A stretch of DNA of 60,650 nucleotides from Planctomycetia bacterium (GTDB lineage Bacteria > Planctomycetota > Planctomycetia > Pirellulales > Thermoguttaceae): contig JAUNSU010000008.1 of the NCBI GenBank assembly GCA_030539035.1, positions 1 to 60,650 on the forward strand, in the 5' to 3' direction. Numbering within the stretch: the stretch's first letter is position 1; each line of letters begins with the position of its first letter. Below the pieces are notes generated by a model. The model was not told where the DNA came from and ran no database searches. It saw nothing but the letters and a program-made list of their open reading frames with translations. This document shows, in pieces, positions 46,891 through 55,424 of this stretch. Both the position numbers and the translations under genes were made by a program.

Positions 46891-48393
46891 TTATTGGAAT
46901 TTCAGATCAGAAACAAAATTTCCAACTTTGAGGTTCATTTGTTTTGCATCAGAAACAGGCGGATCGTCGTTGAACCGAAGATTTTCGATCCGGATCCCCT
47001 GGACATCATGATCCGCATCGGCTCCCTCAAAGAAAGATTTCGGCTGCAATTTCGTATAGACTTGAATATTTCGGAATAATACGTTCCGTAATTGTCCCAG
47101 TTCCTTATCCTTGGAATAAAAATTCTGCTTGATCGCGATTTGCAAAAGAGTTGGGCAATAAGGAGATCCCTTCACATCCTGAGGAATGTAATGATCTTCC
47201 CTGTTTTTCTGGAGCGCAGGCCGCTGCTGATCCGAATCAATATTAATCCTGAAATTTTCAAACCGGATATCGCTGATACGTGCTCGATCATGCATTGGAA
47301 TGGAGATGGCTGTTCCGCTTGTCCGAATAATATTGATATTTTCAAAGGCAACATTGGTAAAAGAAGGCGCGGAGGTTTCTCCCCCCATCTTGATCGCACA
47401 TCCCCAGTCGCACAAAAGAACACAATTTCTGAAGAGGATTTTTTCGACGGCAAAATCCGTATGCGTTTTGAATCCCTTGACACAAAGACAGTCGTCGAAC
47501 GTTCGGACAAAGCAATTTTCGATCAATGCGTTGCGGCAGTTGGCAAGATCGATTCCATCGGAATTATAGCGCCATTGTCCGATCAGTTTAAGATTGTAAA
47601 TCGAAATATTCTCACAATTGAAAAGAGAACAGGTCCAATGATCGGAATCGCGAAGAATGATCCCGTCGATGGAGACATTTCTGCAATCATACATATGAAT
47701 ACATCCGTCTTCGGTACCGGTGGGAGAATCTTCCCGGAATCGGGCCTTTCGAACCGCTTTACTGTTGTCGAGGATTCCGCGTCCGCTGATCTTGATATCA
47801 CACGCATCTTTCGCATAGATATTGCCGTATACGACCGCGCCGGCATCGATATAAACGGATTCTCCGGTTTTAAGTACGATTTTGCCCGGATGATGAACAC
47901 CGGGTCCGAAGTACCGCAGTCCCTGTTTGCTTTTATCGGCAAGTTCTTTCCGTTTTTCCGCCGGAAAGAGATGAAGAGGCTGTCGGGTTCCATTGATCTC
48001 GACGACCACCGGAGTGTGATCTTTCAGGGAAAAAGAAATGGTTTTATCCTGGATCTGCGGTTCGATTTTTAAGACTTTGGGATGAATATCGACCTTTTGT
48101 ACTTTTGCTTTGCAAACAATGCGGACAGCAACATCGGTATCCATTTCCCAATAGGCGAATCCGGCGATTTCCGTTTGATCGATCGGACGCTGATAGCCGG
48201 GCCAAACCTGATTAAACGGAACTGCGGAGATTCGGCATTGATAGACGGGAACAGGCCGGTTCCCTATATAAAGATCATAGAGATCGCAGAGAGGCTCTTT
48301 CTCCGGGATCGGGAAAATTGCAGCCTCTTCCGCCCTTAATGTTAATACTAAACATAAAAATACGATTGGAAAAATTACAATACGAATTTTCAT
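46891..48393 (-). CDS. Secreted GH28-type right-handed beta-helix glycosidase
   Basis: A 500-residue protein with a signal peptide (IVIFPIVFLCLVLTLRAEEA). An N-terminal beta-sandwich of about 150 residues is followed by a beta-helix with the GH28 landmarks: NSDGID (about 285-290, catalytic Asp), TFDDCLCVK (about 305-313, Asp pair) and coils such as CRNVSIDGIILRDSDHW and CENISIYNLKLIG. In place of the usual 'GHG' and 'RIK' motifs it has CDWGCAIKMGGET, so substrate use may differ from classical polygalacturonase. Expected action: hydrolysis of uronic-acid or rhamnogalacturonan-type glycans. A good promoter lies 66 nt upstream. Confidence 0.85.
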   Translation of the reverse strand: MKIRIVIFPIVFLCLVLTLRAEEAAIFPIPEKEPLCDLYDLYIGNRPVPVYQCRISAVPFNQVWPGYQRPIDQTEIAGFAYWEMDTDVAVRIVCKAKVQKVDIHPKVLKIEPQIQDKTISFSLKDHTPVVVEINGTRQPLHLFPAEKRKELADKSKQGLRYFGPGVHHPGKIVLKTGESVYIDAGAVVYGNIYAKDACDIKISGRGILDNSKAVRKARFREDSPTGTEDGCIHMYDCRNVSIDGIILRDSDHWTCSLFNCENISIYNLKLIGQWRYNSDGIDLANCRNALIENCFVRTFDDCLCVKGFKTHTDFAVEKILFRNCVLLCDWGCAIKMGGETSAPSFTNVAFENINIIRTSGTAISIPMHDRARISDIRFENFRINIDSDQQRPALQKNREDHYIPQDVKGSPYCPTLLQIAIKQNFYSKDKELGQLRNVLFRNIQVYTKLQPKSFFEGADADHDVQGIRIENLRFNDDPPVSDAKQMNLKVGNFVSDLKFQ

Positions 48394-48458
48394 GAAAAAC
48401 CCCTTCTCGATCTGTCCGTATCATCAAATATAAAAAACAGCAAAACCGCCGATTATTC

Positions 48459-48487
48459 ATTATATAAAAGAAAAAATCAAAAATCAA
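48459..48487 (-). promoter_or_regulatory. Sigma-70-type promoter of the GH28-type gene
   Basis: On the minus strand: TTGATT (complement of 48482-48487), exactly 17 bp, TATAAT (complement of 48459-48464), 65 nt before the ATG. It lies in the 140-bp spacer after the putative anti-sigma gene. Confidence 0.65.
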
Positions 48488-48533
48488 GCAAATCGAAAGA
48501 AAATTTGTGCGCGGCGGTCTTTTTTTTTAATTT

Positions 48534-49517
48534 TCAGAGGTTTTCCTGGGCTGCGAAAACAGGGGAAATATAATATTCCATCAAATGAGCGGAGAAAGGA
48601 TTGGAATTCATGATCTCATGGAACAAATCTTCTTGGGGAACTTTCGGCTCTTTTCCCGGATCCTTTTCCTTATTGGAAACGTCTGCGGCAACTGCGTTTT
48701 CTCCGGAAACGGGTTGGGAATTCGTATTTTCCCGGAGATCATTTTGATCGGAAGCAGCAAGGATCGGCTTTTCTTTTGCGGCGGAAGGAACCTGTTCCGG
48801 CGACGAAAGAGAAGGACTATCCGAATTCGGATCGGGCAGCGGCTTCAAAAAAAAGGCGGATATTTCCGGAGAAACCAGAAATACCGGATAAGATTCCATC
48901 CATTCTTCAAAATTCAGTGATCGATCGACCGGGGAAACATCAGAACCGGCAAATATCGGATCCCTTTGCGGCTCTTCGGAAAGCGATCGATTAGGAGCTG
49001 GAGCAGGAGACGGGGTCAATACAGGCGCAGGCGCTTGGACCGTCCGCGATCCGTTCGAAATATAAACGGGATCCTGATTACGCACGATTTGATCGGTTTT
49101 TGAGTAAAAGAAAAACCCAATACCGACTGCCAACAGAATCACAACGGCTCCCGCAAGAAAAAGCCAACGGGATCGCGCTGTTTTTCGATTCTTTTCAATT
49201 CCGATTCTTTCCTGATTCGACAACGAAAGATCCCGATTTTTCCCTGAATCAAGTTCTTCTTTATGATCGGGATCCGCGAATAAGGAATTCGCGGAAGCAA
49301 AATCACGATTCCAGGCTTCCGGATTCAATGGATCAAGGTTCAAATAAGAAAACTGATCTGTGGCAAGGCGATCTTCCAATTCGATCATATTTCGCAAATA
49401 CTCGGCGGCTTCCGGATCATGATCGATCCATCGACGCAAAATTCCGGCGGGTATTTTACCCTGCTCAAGAGCTCGATCGATTCGGGCAATCAAAAATTTT
49501 GTTCCAAAAGGCAGCAT
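48534..49517 (-). CDS. Putative membrane anti-sigma factor
   Basis: A 327-residue protein, not recognised by family. The first 120 residues are cytoplasmic and helical (ARIDRALEQGKIPAGILRRW, DPEAAEYLRNMIELEDRLA). A single TM helix (about 118-138, WLFLAGAVVILLAVGIGFFF) follows, then a Pro/Ala/Ser-rich extracytoplasmic part to the end. This topology, and its position immediately after an ECF sigma gene with the stop and start regions touching, fit an anti-sigma factor. No zinc ZAS motif (HxxxCxxC) is present. I chose ATG 49517 (GGAG 9 nt upstream); TTG 49523 would overlap the sigma stop. Confidence 0.7.
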   Translation of the reverse strand: MLPFGTKFLIARIDRALEQGKIPAGILRRWIDHDPEAAEYLRNMIELEDRLATDQFSYLNLDPLNPEAWNRDFASANSLFADPDHKEELDSGKNRDLSLSNQERIGIEKNRKTARSRWLFLAGAVVILLAVGIGFFFYSKTDQIVRNQDPVYISNGSRTVQAPAPVLTPSPAPAPNRSLSEEPQRDPIFAGSDVSPVDRSLNFEEWMESYPVFLVSPEISAFFLKPLPDPNSDSPSLSSPEQVPSAAKEKPILAASDQNDLRENTNSQPVSGENAVAADVSNKEKDPGKEPKVPQEDLFHEIMNSNPFSAHLMEYYISPVFAAQENL

Positions 49518-49519
49518 GA

Positions 49520-50101
49520 TCAATTTCTCCAGGATTGTAAAAAAGCGGCCAGTTTACGCTTTGCGCGCAGTAAAAAAACACGAACAGTTCCGCTCTTTTT
49601 GTGAACAAGAGCTCCGATTTCATCGGAAGAATACTCTTCCATATAGAACAGCCAAAGGATCTGAAATTCCTGTTCGGACAAAATTCGTTCCGCGGCGCTC
49701 CAAAGATTACGGGAACACTCTTTTTGTTCCGCGTTGACGGCGGGATCTCCTTCTTTTTGATCAAGGGGATCAGGAAACCGATTTGCGGGATCAGCATCGG
49801 GGATCAGATCGGATTCACAGGCAATTCGCTTTTTCCGTGATTCATCAATGCAATGCCGAACAGCGATTCGATAGATCCATGGGATCAGCATCGCTCCGTT
49901 TTCCAGATCTTTCAGATTTTCGAAAACGCGAATCATGGTTTGCTGAATGCGATCTTCCCGATCTCTTTCCGAACAGATCGCTTTTCGCGTTAAAAATCGC
50001 TCAAGACGGGGCCGGCAGCGTTCGTCGATTTCCTCGAACACCTCCTGGTTTCCTTGCTGGAAGGCTTTCACAAGCTCGGCGTCCGAGCGAATCGTTTTCA
50101 T
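49520..50101 (-). CDS. ECF-type RNA polymerase sigma factor
   Basis: A 193-residue ECF sigma. Region 2: SDAELVKAFQQGNQEVFEEI, RIQQTMIRVFENLKDL and MLIPWIYRIAVRHCIDESRKKR. An acidic linker follows. Region 4: ILSEQEFQILWLFYMEEYSSDEIGALVHKKSGTVRVFLLRAKRKL (split here only for description). It has no fused extension. It lies 17 nt after the exported unknown protein and directly before the putative anti-sigma gene, so the three genes probably form one operon on the minus strand. Confidence 0.9.
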   Translation of the reverse strand: MKTIRSDAELVKAFQQGNQEVFEEIDERCRPRLERFLTRKAICSERDREDRIQQTMIRVFENLKDLENGAMLIPWIYRIAVRHCIDESRKKRIACESDLIPDADPANRFPDPLDQKEGDPAVNAEQKECSRNLWSAAERILSEQEFQILWLFYMEEYSSDEIGALVHKKSGTVRVFLLRAKRKLAAFLQSWRN

Positions 50102-50118
50102 AAAGTATCGGCGTCCAG

Positions 50119-51381
50119 TTAAAAAACCATTTTTTTCTTCAATACGCCTAATCCCTGCTTAATTGCCGATATTACTTTTTCCTTGGAAAGGTTCAATTTC
50201 AACTCCACGTTTTCCTGATCGCGGTTGACTTCGACGATTTTTGCGGTTTCATACAGAACTTTTTCTTTTTGAGTAATTTCCTTGTCCTGATTTTTTCGGT
50301 TTCCCTGTATCTTGTAAAGAGCGATCATTCCCAGCGCGAGATCATTCAGCTCTTTTCCACTCTCTTCAGAATCGGATTTGATCTTAAAGGAGACGCTTAC
50401 TCCCCCATTTTCTTTTTTCTCGACGGAATAAACGATCATTTCAACTCGGGAAACAATATTGTCGAACATATCCTTATTCGGGAAATAGGGAATGTTTTTC
50501 CCGGCTTTTTCCACCACTTTTTTGAAAAAAGTAAGATTGAAATAGACCATATTGATCATTTCATTTTTAGCAGTGATCAGTTGGGAAAGATTCCCGGATG
50601 TTCGTTCCAAGAGCAGACGATCCTCGACGCTTTTTTGATCTTTTCCGCAAACGATGAGGAAATTTCCCTTTTTCGCGGCACTGCACCTTCCCCAATAAAA
50701 ATCTCCTTTGGGCGACTGGAATTTAACGATCAGAGCTCCTTTTTTATCAGAGATCTTTTTCCCGCCAAGGTCTTTCAGAAGAAATTGCTCAATATCGGGA
50801 TCCGCAAAAGGATCTTCGTTCAAAAGGAAAGAGAACGTTCCATTGAATCGGTCTTCTTTCGTTTTTTGAAGATCGACATCCAGGCTTAAAACGACCAGCA
50901 GAACATGATCATAATAGGCATCGATGATTTTACGGGGATCCAGTTTTCCGTTTTTAAAAGCGTTCGGAACTTTATTCCGGATCCATGCGTCGATTTTATT
51001 GGCCGCTTCACTTTTTTGAATCGCATTTTCATAAGCGGCTTCGATTTTATCGCAGAACGGATCAAGAAACCCGACCCATTCGGAAGTTCCGGACAAAGAG
51101 GAAAAAGATTCAAGTGTCCGACAGTTGGAAGGACTGTGAACAATCACAATATCATCTTTTTTCAGCCAATCCAAAGGATCCGCCTGAACAACAGGAGCTT
51201 TTTGCTTTTGAGTCGGCTTGGCTTTTGGAGCAGACTTTTCAGGAGCTTTCTTTTCAGGAGTGGCCTTTTCCTTTTTTTGAACAGGAGCTGTGTTTTTGGT
51301 CTTCGCGGAAGGGACATCGGCGGCATAAGAAAAGCCGGTCAATCCGACAATAAGTAAAAACGTCCAGATCAATTTTTTCAT
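50119..51381 (-). CDS. Exported protein of unknown function
   Basis: A 420-residue protein. The signal peptide (KKLIWTFLLIVGLTGFSYAA) is followed by a Lys/Pro/Ala-rich linker of about 50 residues (EKKAPEKSAPKAKPTQKQKA) and then a folded part with no motif I recognise (DWLKKDDIVIVHSPSN, GFLDPFCDKIEAAYE). Conserved-looking hydrophobic beta stretches (VLLVVLSLDVDLQ, GALIVKFQSP, GNFLIVCGKD) suggest an alpha/beta fold. I chose ATG 51381 with AAAGGAATC upstream; the frame is open back to 51522. It is followed by the ECF sigma gene, so it may be part of that signalling unit, perhaps as the sensor or a target. Confidence 0.7.
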   Translation of the reverse strand: MKKLIWTFLLIVGLTGFSYAADVPSAKTKNTAPVQKKEKATPEKKAPEKSAPKAKPTQKQKAPVVQADPLDWLKKDDIVIVHSPSNCRTLESFSSLSGTSEWVGFLDPFCDKIEAAYENAIQKSEAANKIDAWIRNKVPNAFKNGKLDPRKIIDAYYDHVLLVVLSLDVDLQKTKEDRFNGTFSFLLNEDPFADPDIEQFLLKDLGGKKISDKKGALIVKFQSPKGDFYWGRCSAAKKGNFLIVCGKDQKSVEDRLLLERTSGNLSQLITAKNEMINMVYFNLTFFKKVVEKAGKNIPYFPNKDMFDNIVSRVEMIVYSVEKKENGGVSVSFKIKSDSEESGKELNDLALGMIALYKIQGNRKNQDKEITQKEKVLYETAKIVEVNRDQENVELKLNLSKEKVISAIKQGLGVLKKKMVF

Positions 51382-51512
51382 TTCGATTCCTTTACTGATA
51401 ATGGTAATGGCGGCAGATACAAAGTACAAAAATACACGTGATTCTTTTTTTAAAAAGAACCATGGATACTCTAAAGACGAGAGAAAACCTGATTTTATTA
51501 CATAAAATCTGA

Positions 51513-52379
51513 TCAATACCAAAGAATCAGGCGATTTTCCATTAAATCGGGCAATTTTCCACGAACAGTCTGCTCAATTTGTTGATTTGTGTATCTTGTG
51601 CTGAAATGGGAAGCGATAATCTTTTTATTTTGAAATAATGATTTTCGTTCTACAAGATCATCCAAATGGAAGTGTCCATGTTTATTGATCGCTTCCCGGC
51701 GGTGGTTGGGGGCAACGAAGGTCATCTCAAGAATCAGAACCTCTGTTCGGTAAAGATCTGGATTTCGATCCAGCCCGACGTGTGTACTGTCGCCGAGATA
51801 AGCGACTTTGGGGATCCGGATCTCATCCGTAATTGGAACCCCGGAAAGGTTCAGTTCCCGAATTTCCGGACCGGAAAGAGAAAGATATTCCGGTTTGAGT
51901 TTTTTGCGCCGTTCCCATACGATAAAACCGATTGAGGTGATCGTATGAAAGGTTTGTATTGCGGAAACGACCAGTTCTTTGGAAAGTTCCACGGAATCTC
52001 CCGGTTCCATTCCGACGATATTGCAAGGAAGGTGTCCGCGATCCAGCCGGGAAAAAATGGCAAGAAGCTGGCGCACTTCACCCACTTTGGAGGCGGGAAC
52101 AAAGATATTGGGGGGATCCATTTTCATCATCCGGCGCCGGGCAACATAAGCAGGCAACGCGAGAGTATGATCCATATGGGTATGAGAAATGAACCAGTTG
52201 GGGGTTCCCATAAATTCCCAGGGCTGCCAGCCGAGATCAAATCCGAGTCGAAATTCCGGAATACGCCAATAAGTTTGAACGGCGGCGCGGGAATATCCTT
52301 CGACAGTAATATTTTCATGGCGGATCGACCGGGAAACCGGCCCATCTGAAACGGGACTCAATACGTTTTTCGGATTCAT
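51513..52379 (-). CDS. Metallo-beta-lactamase-fold hydrolase, ribonuclease-Z-like
   Basis: A 288-residue protein with the HxHxDH zinc motif in SHTHMDH (about 66-72), GDSTH (about 198-202, metal Asp) and HFSTRY near the end, as in tRNase Z/ElaC relatives. tRNase Z removes the 3' trailer of tRNA precursors; the lack of an encoded CCA on the adjacent tRNA fits a need for such an enzyme. It lies just downstream of tRNA-Asp on the same strand, but a terminator separates the two. A different MBL-fold esterase or phosphodiesterase role is possible, because the RNase Z exosite arm is not obvious. Start ATG 52379 with ACAGGA. Confidence 0.78.
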   Translation of the reverse strand: MNPKNVLSPVSDGPVSRSIRHENITVEGYSRAAVQTYWRIPEFRLGFDLGWQPWEFMGTPNWFISHTHMDHTLALPAYVARRRMMKMDPPNIFVPASKVGEVRQLLAIFSRLDRGHLPCNIVGMEPGDSVELSKELVVSAIQTFHTITSIGFIVWERRKKLKPEYLSLSGPEIRELNLSGVPITDEIRIPKVAYLGDSTHVGLDRNPDLYRTEVLILEMTFVAPNHRREAINKHGHFHLDDLVERKSLFQNKKIIASHFSTRYTNQQIEQTVRGKLPDLMENRLILWY

Positions 52380-52399
52380 CAAAATTCCTGTCCGGATAG

Positions 52400-52432
52400 A
52401 AAAAAAGCCGTTAATTTTGGAAAATTAACGAC
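52400..52432 (-). terminator. Terminator of tRNA-Asp
   Basis: Minus-strand stem GTCGTTAATTTT / AAAATTAACGGC (2-nt loop) followed by a T run, 15 nt beyond the tRNA 3' end. Confidence 0.9.
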
Positions 52433-52446
52433 TTTTCGCATTAAAG

Positions 52447-52520
52447 CGAGGACGACGGGAATCGAACCCGCAACCACTGGATCGACAGTCCAGTACTCTA
52501 ACCAATTGAGCTACATCCCC
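52447..52520 (-). tRNA. tRNA-Asp (anticodon GTC)
   Basis: A 74-nt cloverleaf on the minus strand. Acceptor GGGGATG pairs with CGTCCTC (two G-T wobbles). The D arm is TAGCTCAATTGGTTAGAGTA. The anticodon stem CTGGA/TCCAG has loop CTGTCGA (anticodon GTC), and the T arm GCGGGTTCGATTCCCGT holds the GTTCGAT loop. The discriminator is G, as expected for tRNA-Asp. CCA is not encoded and must be added by the nucleotidyltransferase. Confidence 0.97.
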
Positions 52521-52747
52521 ATATTTCTCTAAATAAACTCTCGCCTTTACAGACTTTCTAATGGAAATACCTATACGATTTCCACAAGATATAGAGCATT
52601 ATATTACGGAACGATCTTTCGACAAGGGGGGTAAAAAATTTTTCCTGTTTTAAGGCATGAGATCCGGGTCATACGTTGTTTTAGATAATATATTGTATAA
52701 AATATATCGATTTTCAGGAATTTCCGAACTTTTTCGTATAATAGATA

Positions 52748-52776
52748 TTGTCTTTATTTTAAAAACGCCTTATAAT
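52748..52776 (+). promoter_or_regulatory. Sigma-70-type promoter of the SelA-like gene
   Basis: TTGTCT (52748-52753), exactly 17 bp, TATAAT (52771-52776). A second TATAAT (52737-52742) lies just upstream. The rest of the 334-bp spacer between tRNA-Asp and this gene is AT-rich and empty. The leader to TTG 52855 would be about 70 nt. Confidence 0.65.
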
Positions 52777-52854
52777 CTCAATGTTTGCGGACCAAGGAAG
52801 TTCCCTATTTTAACAATACGGATAAAACAGCATTTTCGACAAAGGGGAAAAGCA

Positions 52855-54237
52855 TTGTTTAAATCGTTTTTTTCGACGATCCCATATGTAAACGAGATCC
52901 TTTCGTCGCCAAAATTGAAGCCTTTTATGGAACGGCTTCAGCCGGCATCGGTATTGGCAACGGTTAAGGGGGTTTACGATGATATTTCGGGCGAGATGCT
53001 TTCGGCCGCTTCGGAACGGCGGATGCCCGGGATCTCCGAGATGATTGAAAAGATCGTTGCCCGTCTGCAAATTGTGGAAAAAGAAAATCCTCTCTTTGTA
53101 CTGGACGGACGGGGAATTCTTTTGAAAGAAACGGATTATTCTTTCGCGAGTCCGGTTGTGGAGAATATGCTCCTTGCGATAGATGATACTCTCTCCTTAA
53201 AAGCACGAGCAGCGGAGGAGCAGATCGCCCGACTTGCCGGAAGCGAGGACGCGATACTCTTTTCCGATCCATTGCACGCAAAATTGGCGGTAATCCATGC
53301 GTTTGGAACACCTCAGCATATTCTCATTGCCCGTCGTGATCTTTACGAAGATCGATCCGGTCTTCGGCTGGAAAACATTTTTCGGCTGTTGGCTTCCCGT
53401 TGGAAGGAAACAGGAGCGGGTAATCGTGTTCTTCCGGAAGACTACATCACCCGTATGAGTGATAAAACCGGATTGATCTGGTTTTCTATCACAGAAAACC
53501 TTCTGCCTTCATTAGATAAAAACGGATTGAAAGTCGTTCGGGAAAGTATGGGGCTTCGCTGGATTCCCTGTATCGCCGATATCGATTTGGTTCCCTTGAC
53601 GGATCTTTCTTCCTGTATGATCGATCATGTTCCTCCGCTTGGGGATTATGTGCGATCAGGATACGATCTTGTCCTTTGCGGCGGCGGTCAATTGATCGGT
53701 GGTCCGAACTGCGGGATTCTTGTCGGAAGCAAACGGGCGATTGAGGTAATTCGTATAAGTCGAATGGCGGCTCTTTTCGCACCGCATCGGGTCGATCTGG
53801 CCGGACTTCAGCGAACGTTGGATCTTTATTCCGATCCTGATATTGCGTTTTCCAATATTCCCGTATTGCAAAGGATTACAACCTCGGTTGAAAATCTGGA
53901 GAATCGAGCGGAGCGTCTGATTCCCCAGCTTTCCGCATGTTCCCTTATTGATCAGGTTCGGTTCGAGAAGGGAGAATCCGTATTGCGGGATGAGCCTTGC
54001 AGCGGACGGGTTCCTTCGATCGTTCTTCATATTACGCCAAAAGAGAAAACGGCGGAGCAGTTTGCGAGCTTTCTTGAATCGCGAAATCCCGCCTTGAAAG
54101 TTCGATTCCAGGAGAAAGAGATTTTGATCGATCTGCGTTCCATTTCACCCATGTACGATGGAAATCTTGCGGAAATATTCGAGTCCTGTTCCAATACATC
54201 GGAGCCGGGACCGCAAGAGGAAAAAATCATTTCTTAA
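52855..54237 (+). CDS. SelA-like (selenocysteine synthase family) protein without the PLP lysine
   Basis: A 460-residue protein that follows SelA colinearly: an N-terminal 'IPYVNEILSSP-KL' segment, DGRGILLKE in place of NATGVVLHTNLG, ETGAGNRVLPEDY in place of EVGTTNRT, and YDLVLCGGGQLIGGPNCGIL in place of the FSGDKLLGGPQAGI block. In SelA the Lys of that block forms the PLP Schiff base; here Lys is Gln and the preceding Asp is Gly. HRVDLAGLQRTL and IPVLQRITTSVENLENRAERL match the SelA C-terminal domain. It should therefore be unable to bind PLP in the usual way. I prefer TTG 52855 (AAGGGGAAAA upstream, after the promoter); the open frame begins at 52657. No selB/selD/tRNA-Sec is nearby. Confidence 0.75.
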   Translation: MFKSFFSTIPYVNEILSSPKLKPFMERLQPASVLATVKGVYDDISGEMLSAASERRMPGISEMIEKIVARLQIVEKENPLFVLDGRGILLKETDYSFASPVVENMLLAIDDTLSLKARAAEEQIARLAGSEDAILFSDPLHAKLAVIHAFGTPQHILIARRDLYEDRSGLRLENIFRLLASRWKETGAGNRVLPEDYITRMSDKTGLIWFSITENLLPSLDKNGLKVVRESMGLRWIPCIADIDLVPLTDLSSCMIDHVPPLGDYVRSGYDLVLCGGGQLIGGPNCGILVGSKRAIEVIRISRMAALFAPHRVDLAGLQRTLDLYSDPDIAFSNIPVLQRITTSVENLENRAERLIPQLSACSLIDQVRFEKGESVLRDEPCSGRVPSIVLHITPKEKTAEQFASFLESRNPALKVRFQEKEILIDLRSISPMYDGNLAEIFESCSNTSEPGPQEEKIIS

Positions 54238-54252
54238 CAGGGCAATCAAAGA

Positions 54253-55380
54253 ATGAGAACAGATATCCCGCGATCTTGCGAAAAGAAGAAAAAGCGATTC
54301 GATACCGGATCGCGCGGGAAGTTCTTTGTCCTGAAAACGAAGATCCTCTTGCTGTTTTTATTCTTGGGAGCGGTCCTTTTCATTCATCTTTTCAATACGG
54401 TTTTGAGTAATGAAAAATCGGAACCAACCGTACGCGGAGCGGATCGGGCGCCAACCTATTTTACCGGATCGATTTTCAATCGTCTCCGAAAATCGGAGAA
54501 GAAGCCGCCTGCGGAAGAATCTCTGGAATCGGAAGTAAACGGAACGGTTCCTGTTGCCGTAGAGAGAAGGAGTGCGTTTCCCAAGAGGCGCCGAAGGGAT
54601 CCTCTTTTGGGAACGTCCCCGGATAATGCAACTGCTTTTCCGACAATTACGGAAAATCGGGGAGTCTGCTTGGATCTTACCGAATTTCAATCGCCCTGGG
54701 CGCGATTCCTTCCCGGGAGCTGGTGCCGAACACAAACGGCGGGAACGACTTTTCAAAATGGAAAAGCGCTGAAAAGCATTACGGAAACAAAGCTGACGCT
54801 CAAGAGCGTTGAGGACGACGGATATACTTTGAGCCGGGAAGTGATCATCAAGATGGGAGGGATGGACCACGTTAATTTGCCGGAAGAGATCAAATACGAT
54901 TTTTGGGGAACTCCCATCGAATCGAATCGGATTGTTCAGGAACTGTCGCCCTGCAACGTCGTTGTCAATCGCAAGATCATTCCCTGTCAATTACGGCGGA
55001 TCAGCCGAACGACCCCGCAGTGGAAAGAGGAGACCACTCTTTACTACTCTCCAGTGATCGCGCCTTATATCATTCAGAAAGAGGTCAAAAGAACTTCCCT
55101 TCTTTCGGACTTGGATCCGAATAAAACGGAACAGATCATCAGTCAATCGACCATGAATGTTCAGAAGACATCCGCCCACCTTTTTTTGGGGAAAGATCTT
55201 TCCACTTATCGATCAAAAACAACAACACACAAAGGGGACTGTACTGCAGTCGCCAATACGCTTCATTCGGAAGGGGTTCCGGGCAATATCGTCCGGGAAA
55301 ATACGATTGAAAAAAATAATGAAGGGGCGATTGTCTATCAATCGACAACGATCCTGCTTGATTATTCCGTAGTAAAGTGA
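54253..55380 (+). CDS. Single-pass membrane protein of unknown function
   Basis: A 375-residue protein. A basic N terminus precedes one TM helix (about 29-50, LLLFLFLGAVLFIHLFNTVL). The remaining sequence is presumably outside: a basic, poorly ordered part (RRSAFPKRRRRDPLLG), then beta-rich segments (VCLDLTEFQSPWARFLPGSW, TETKLTLKSVEDDGYTLSRE). I recognise no family. It begins 15 nt after the SelA-like gene and precedes the DUF1080 gene by 44 nt, so it is likely part of a plus-strand operon. Confidence 0.75.
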   Translation: MRTDIPRSCEKKKKRFDTGSRGKFFVLKTKILLLFLFLGAVLFIHLFNTVLSNEKSEPTVRGADRAPTYFTGSIFNRLRKSEKKPPAEESLESEVNGTVPVAVERRSAFPKRRRRDPLLGTSPDNATAFPTITENRGVCLDLTEFQSPWARFLPGSWCRTQTAGTTFQNGKALKSITETKLTLKSVEDDGYTLSREVIIKMGGMDHVNLPEEIKYDFWGTPIESNRIVQELSPCNVVVNRKIIPCQLRRISRTTPQWKEETTLYYSPVIAPYIIQKEVKRTSLLSDLDPNKTEQIISQSTMNVQKTSAHLFLGKDLSTYRSKTTTHKGDCTAVANTLHSEGVPGNIVRENTIEKNNEGAIVYQSTTILLDYSVVK

Positions 55381-55424
55381 GATCCTGTCCGAAAGCAACC
55401 ATTCTTTGCAAGCAGAGGAATTTT

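Noticed and set aside
52657..52854. Upstream extension of the SelA-like frame
   Set aside because: It spans the TTGTCT-17-TATAAT promoter; composition is AT-rich and non-coding-like.
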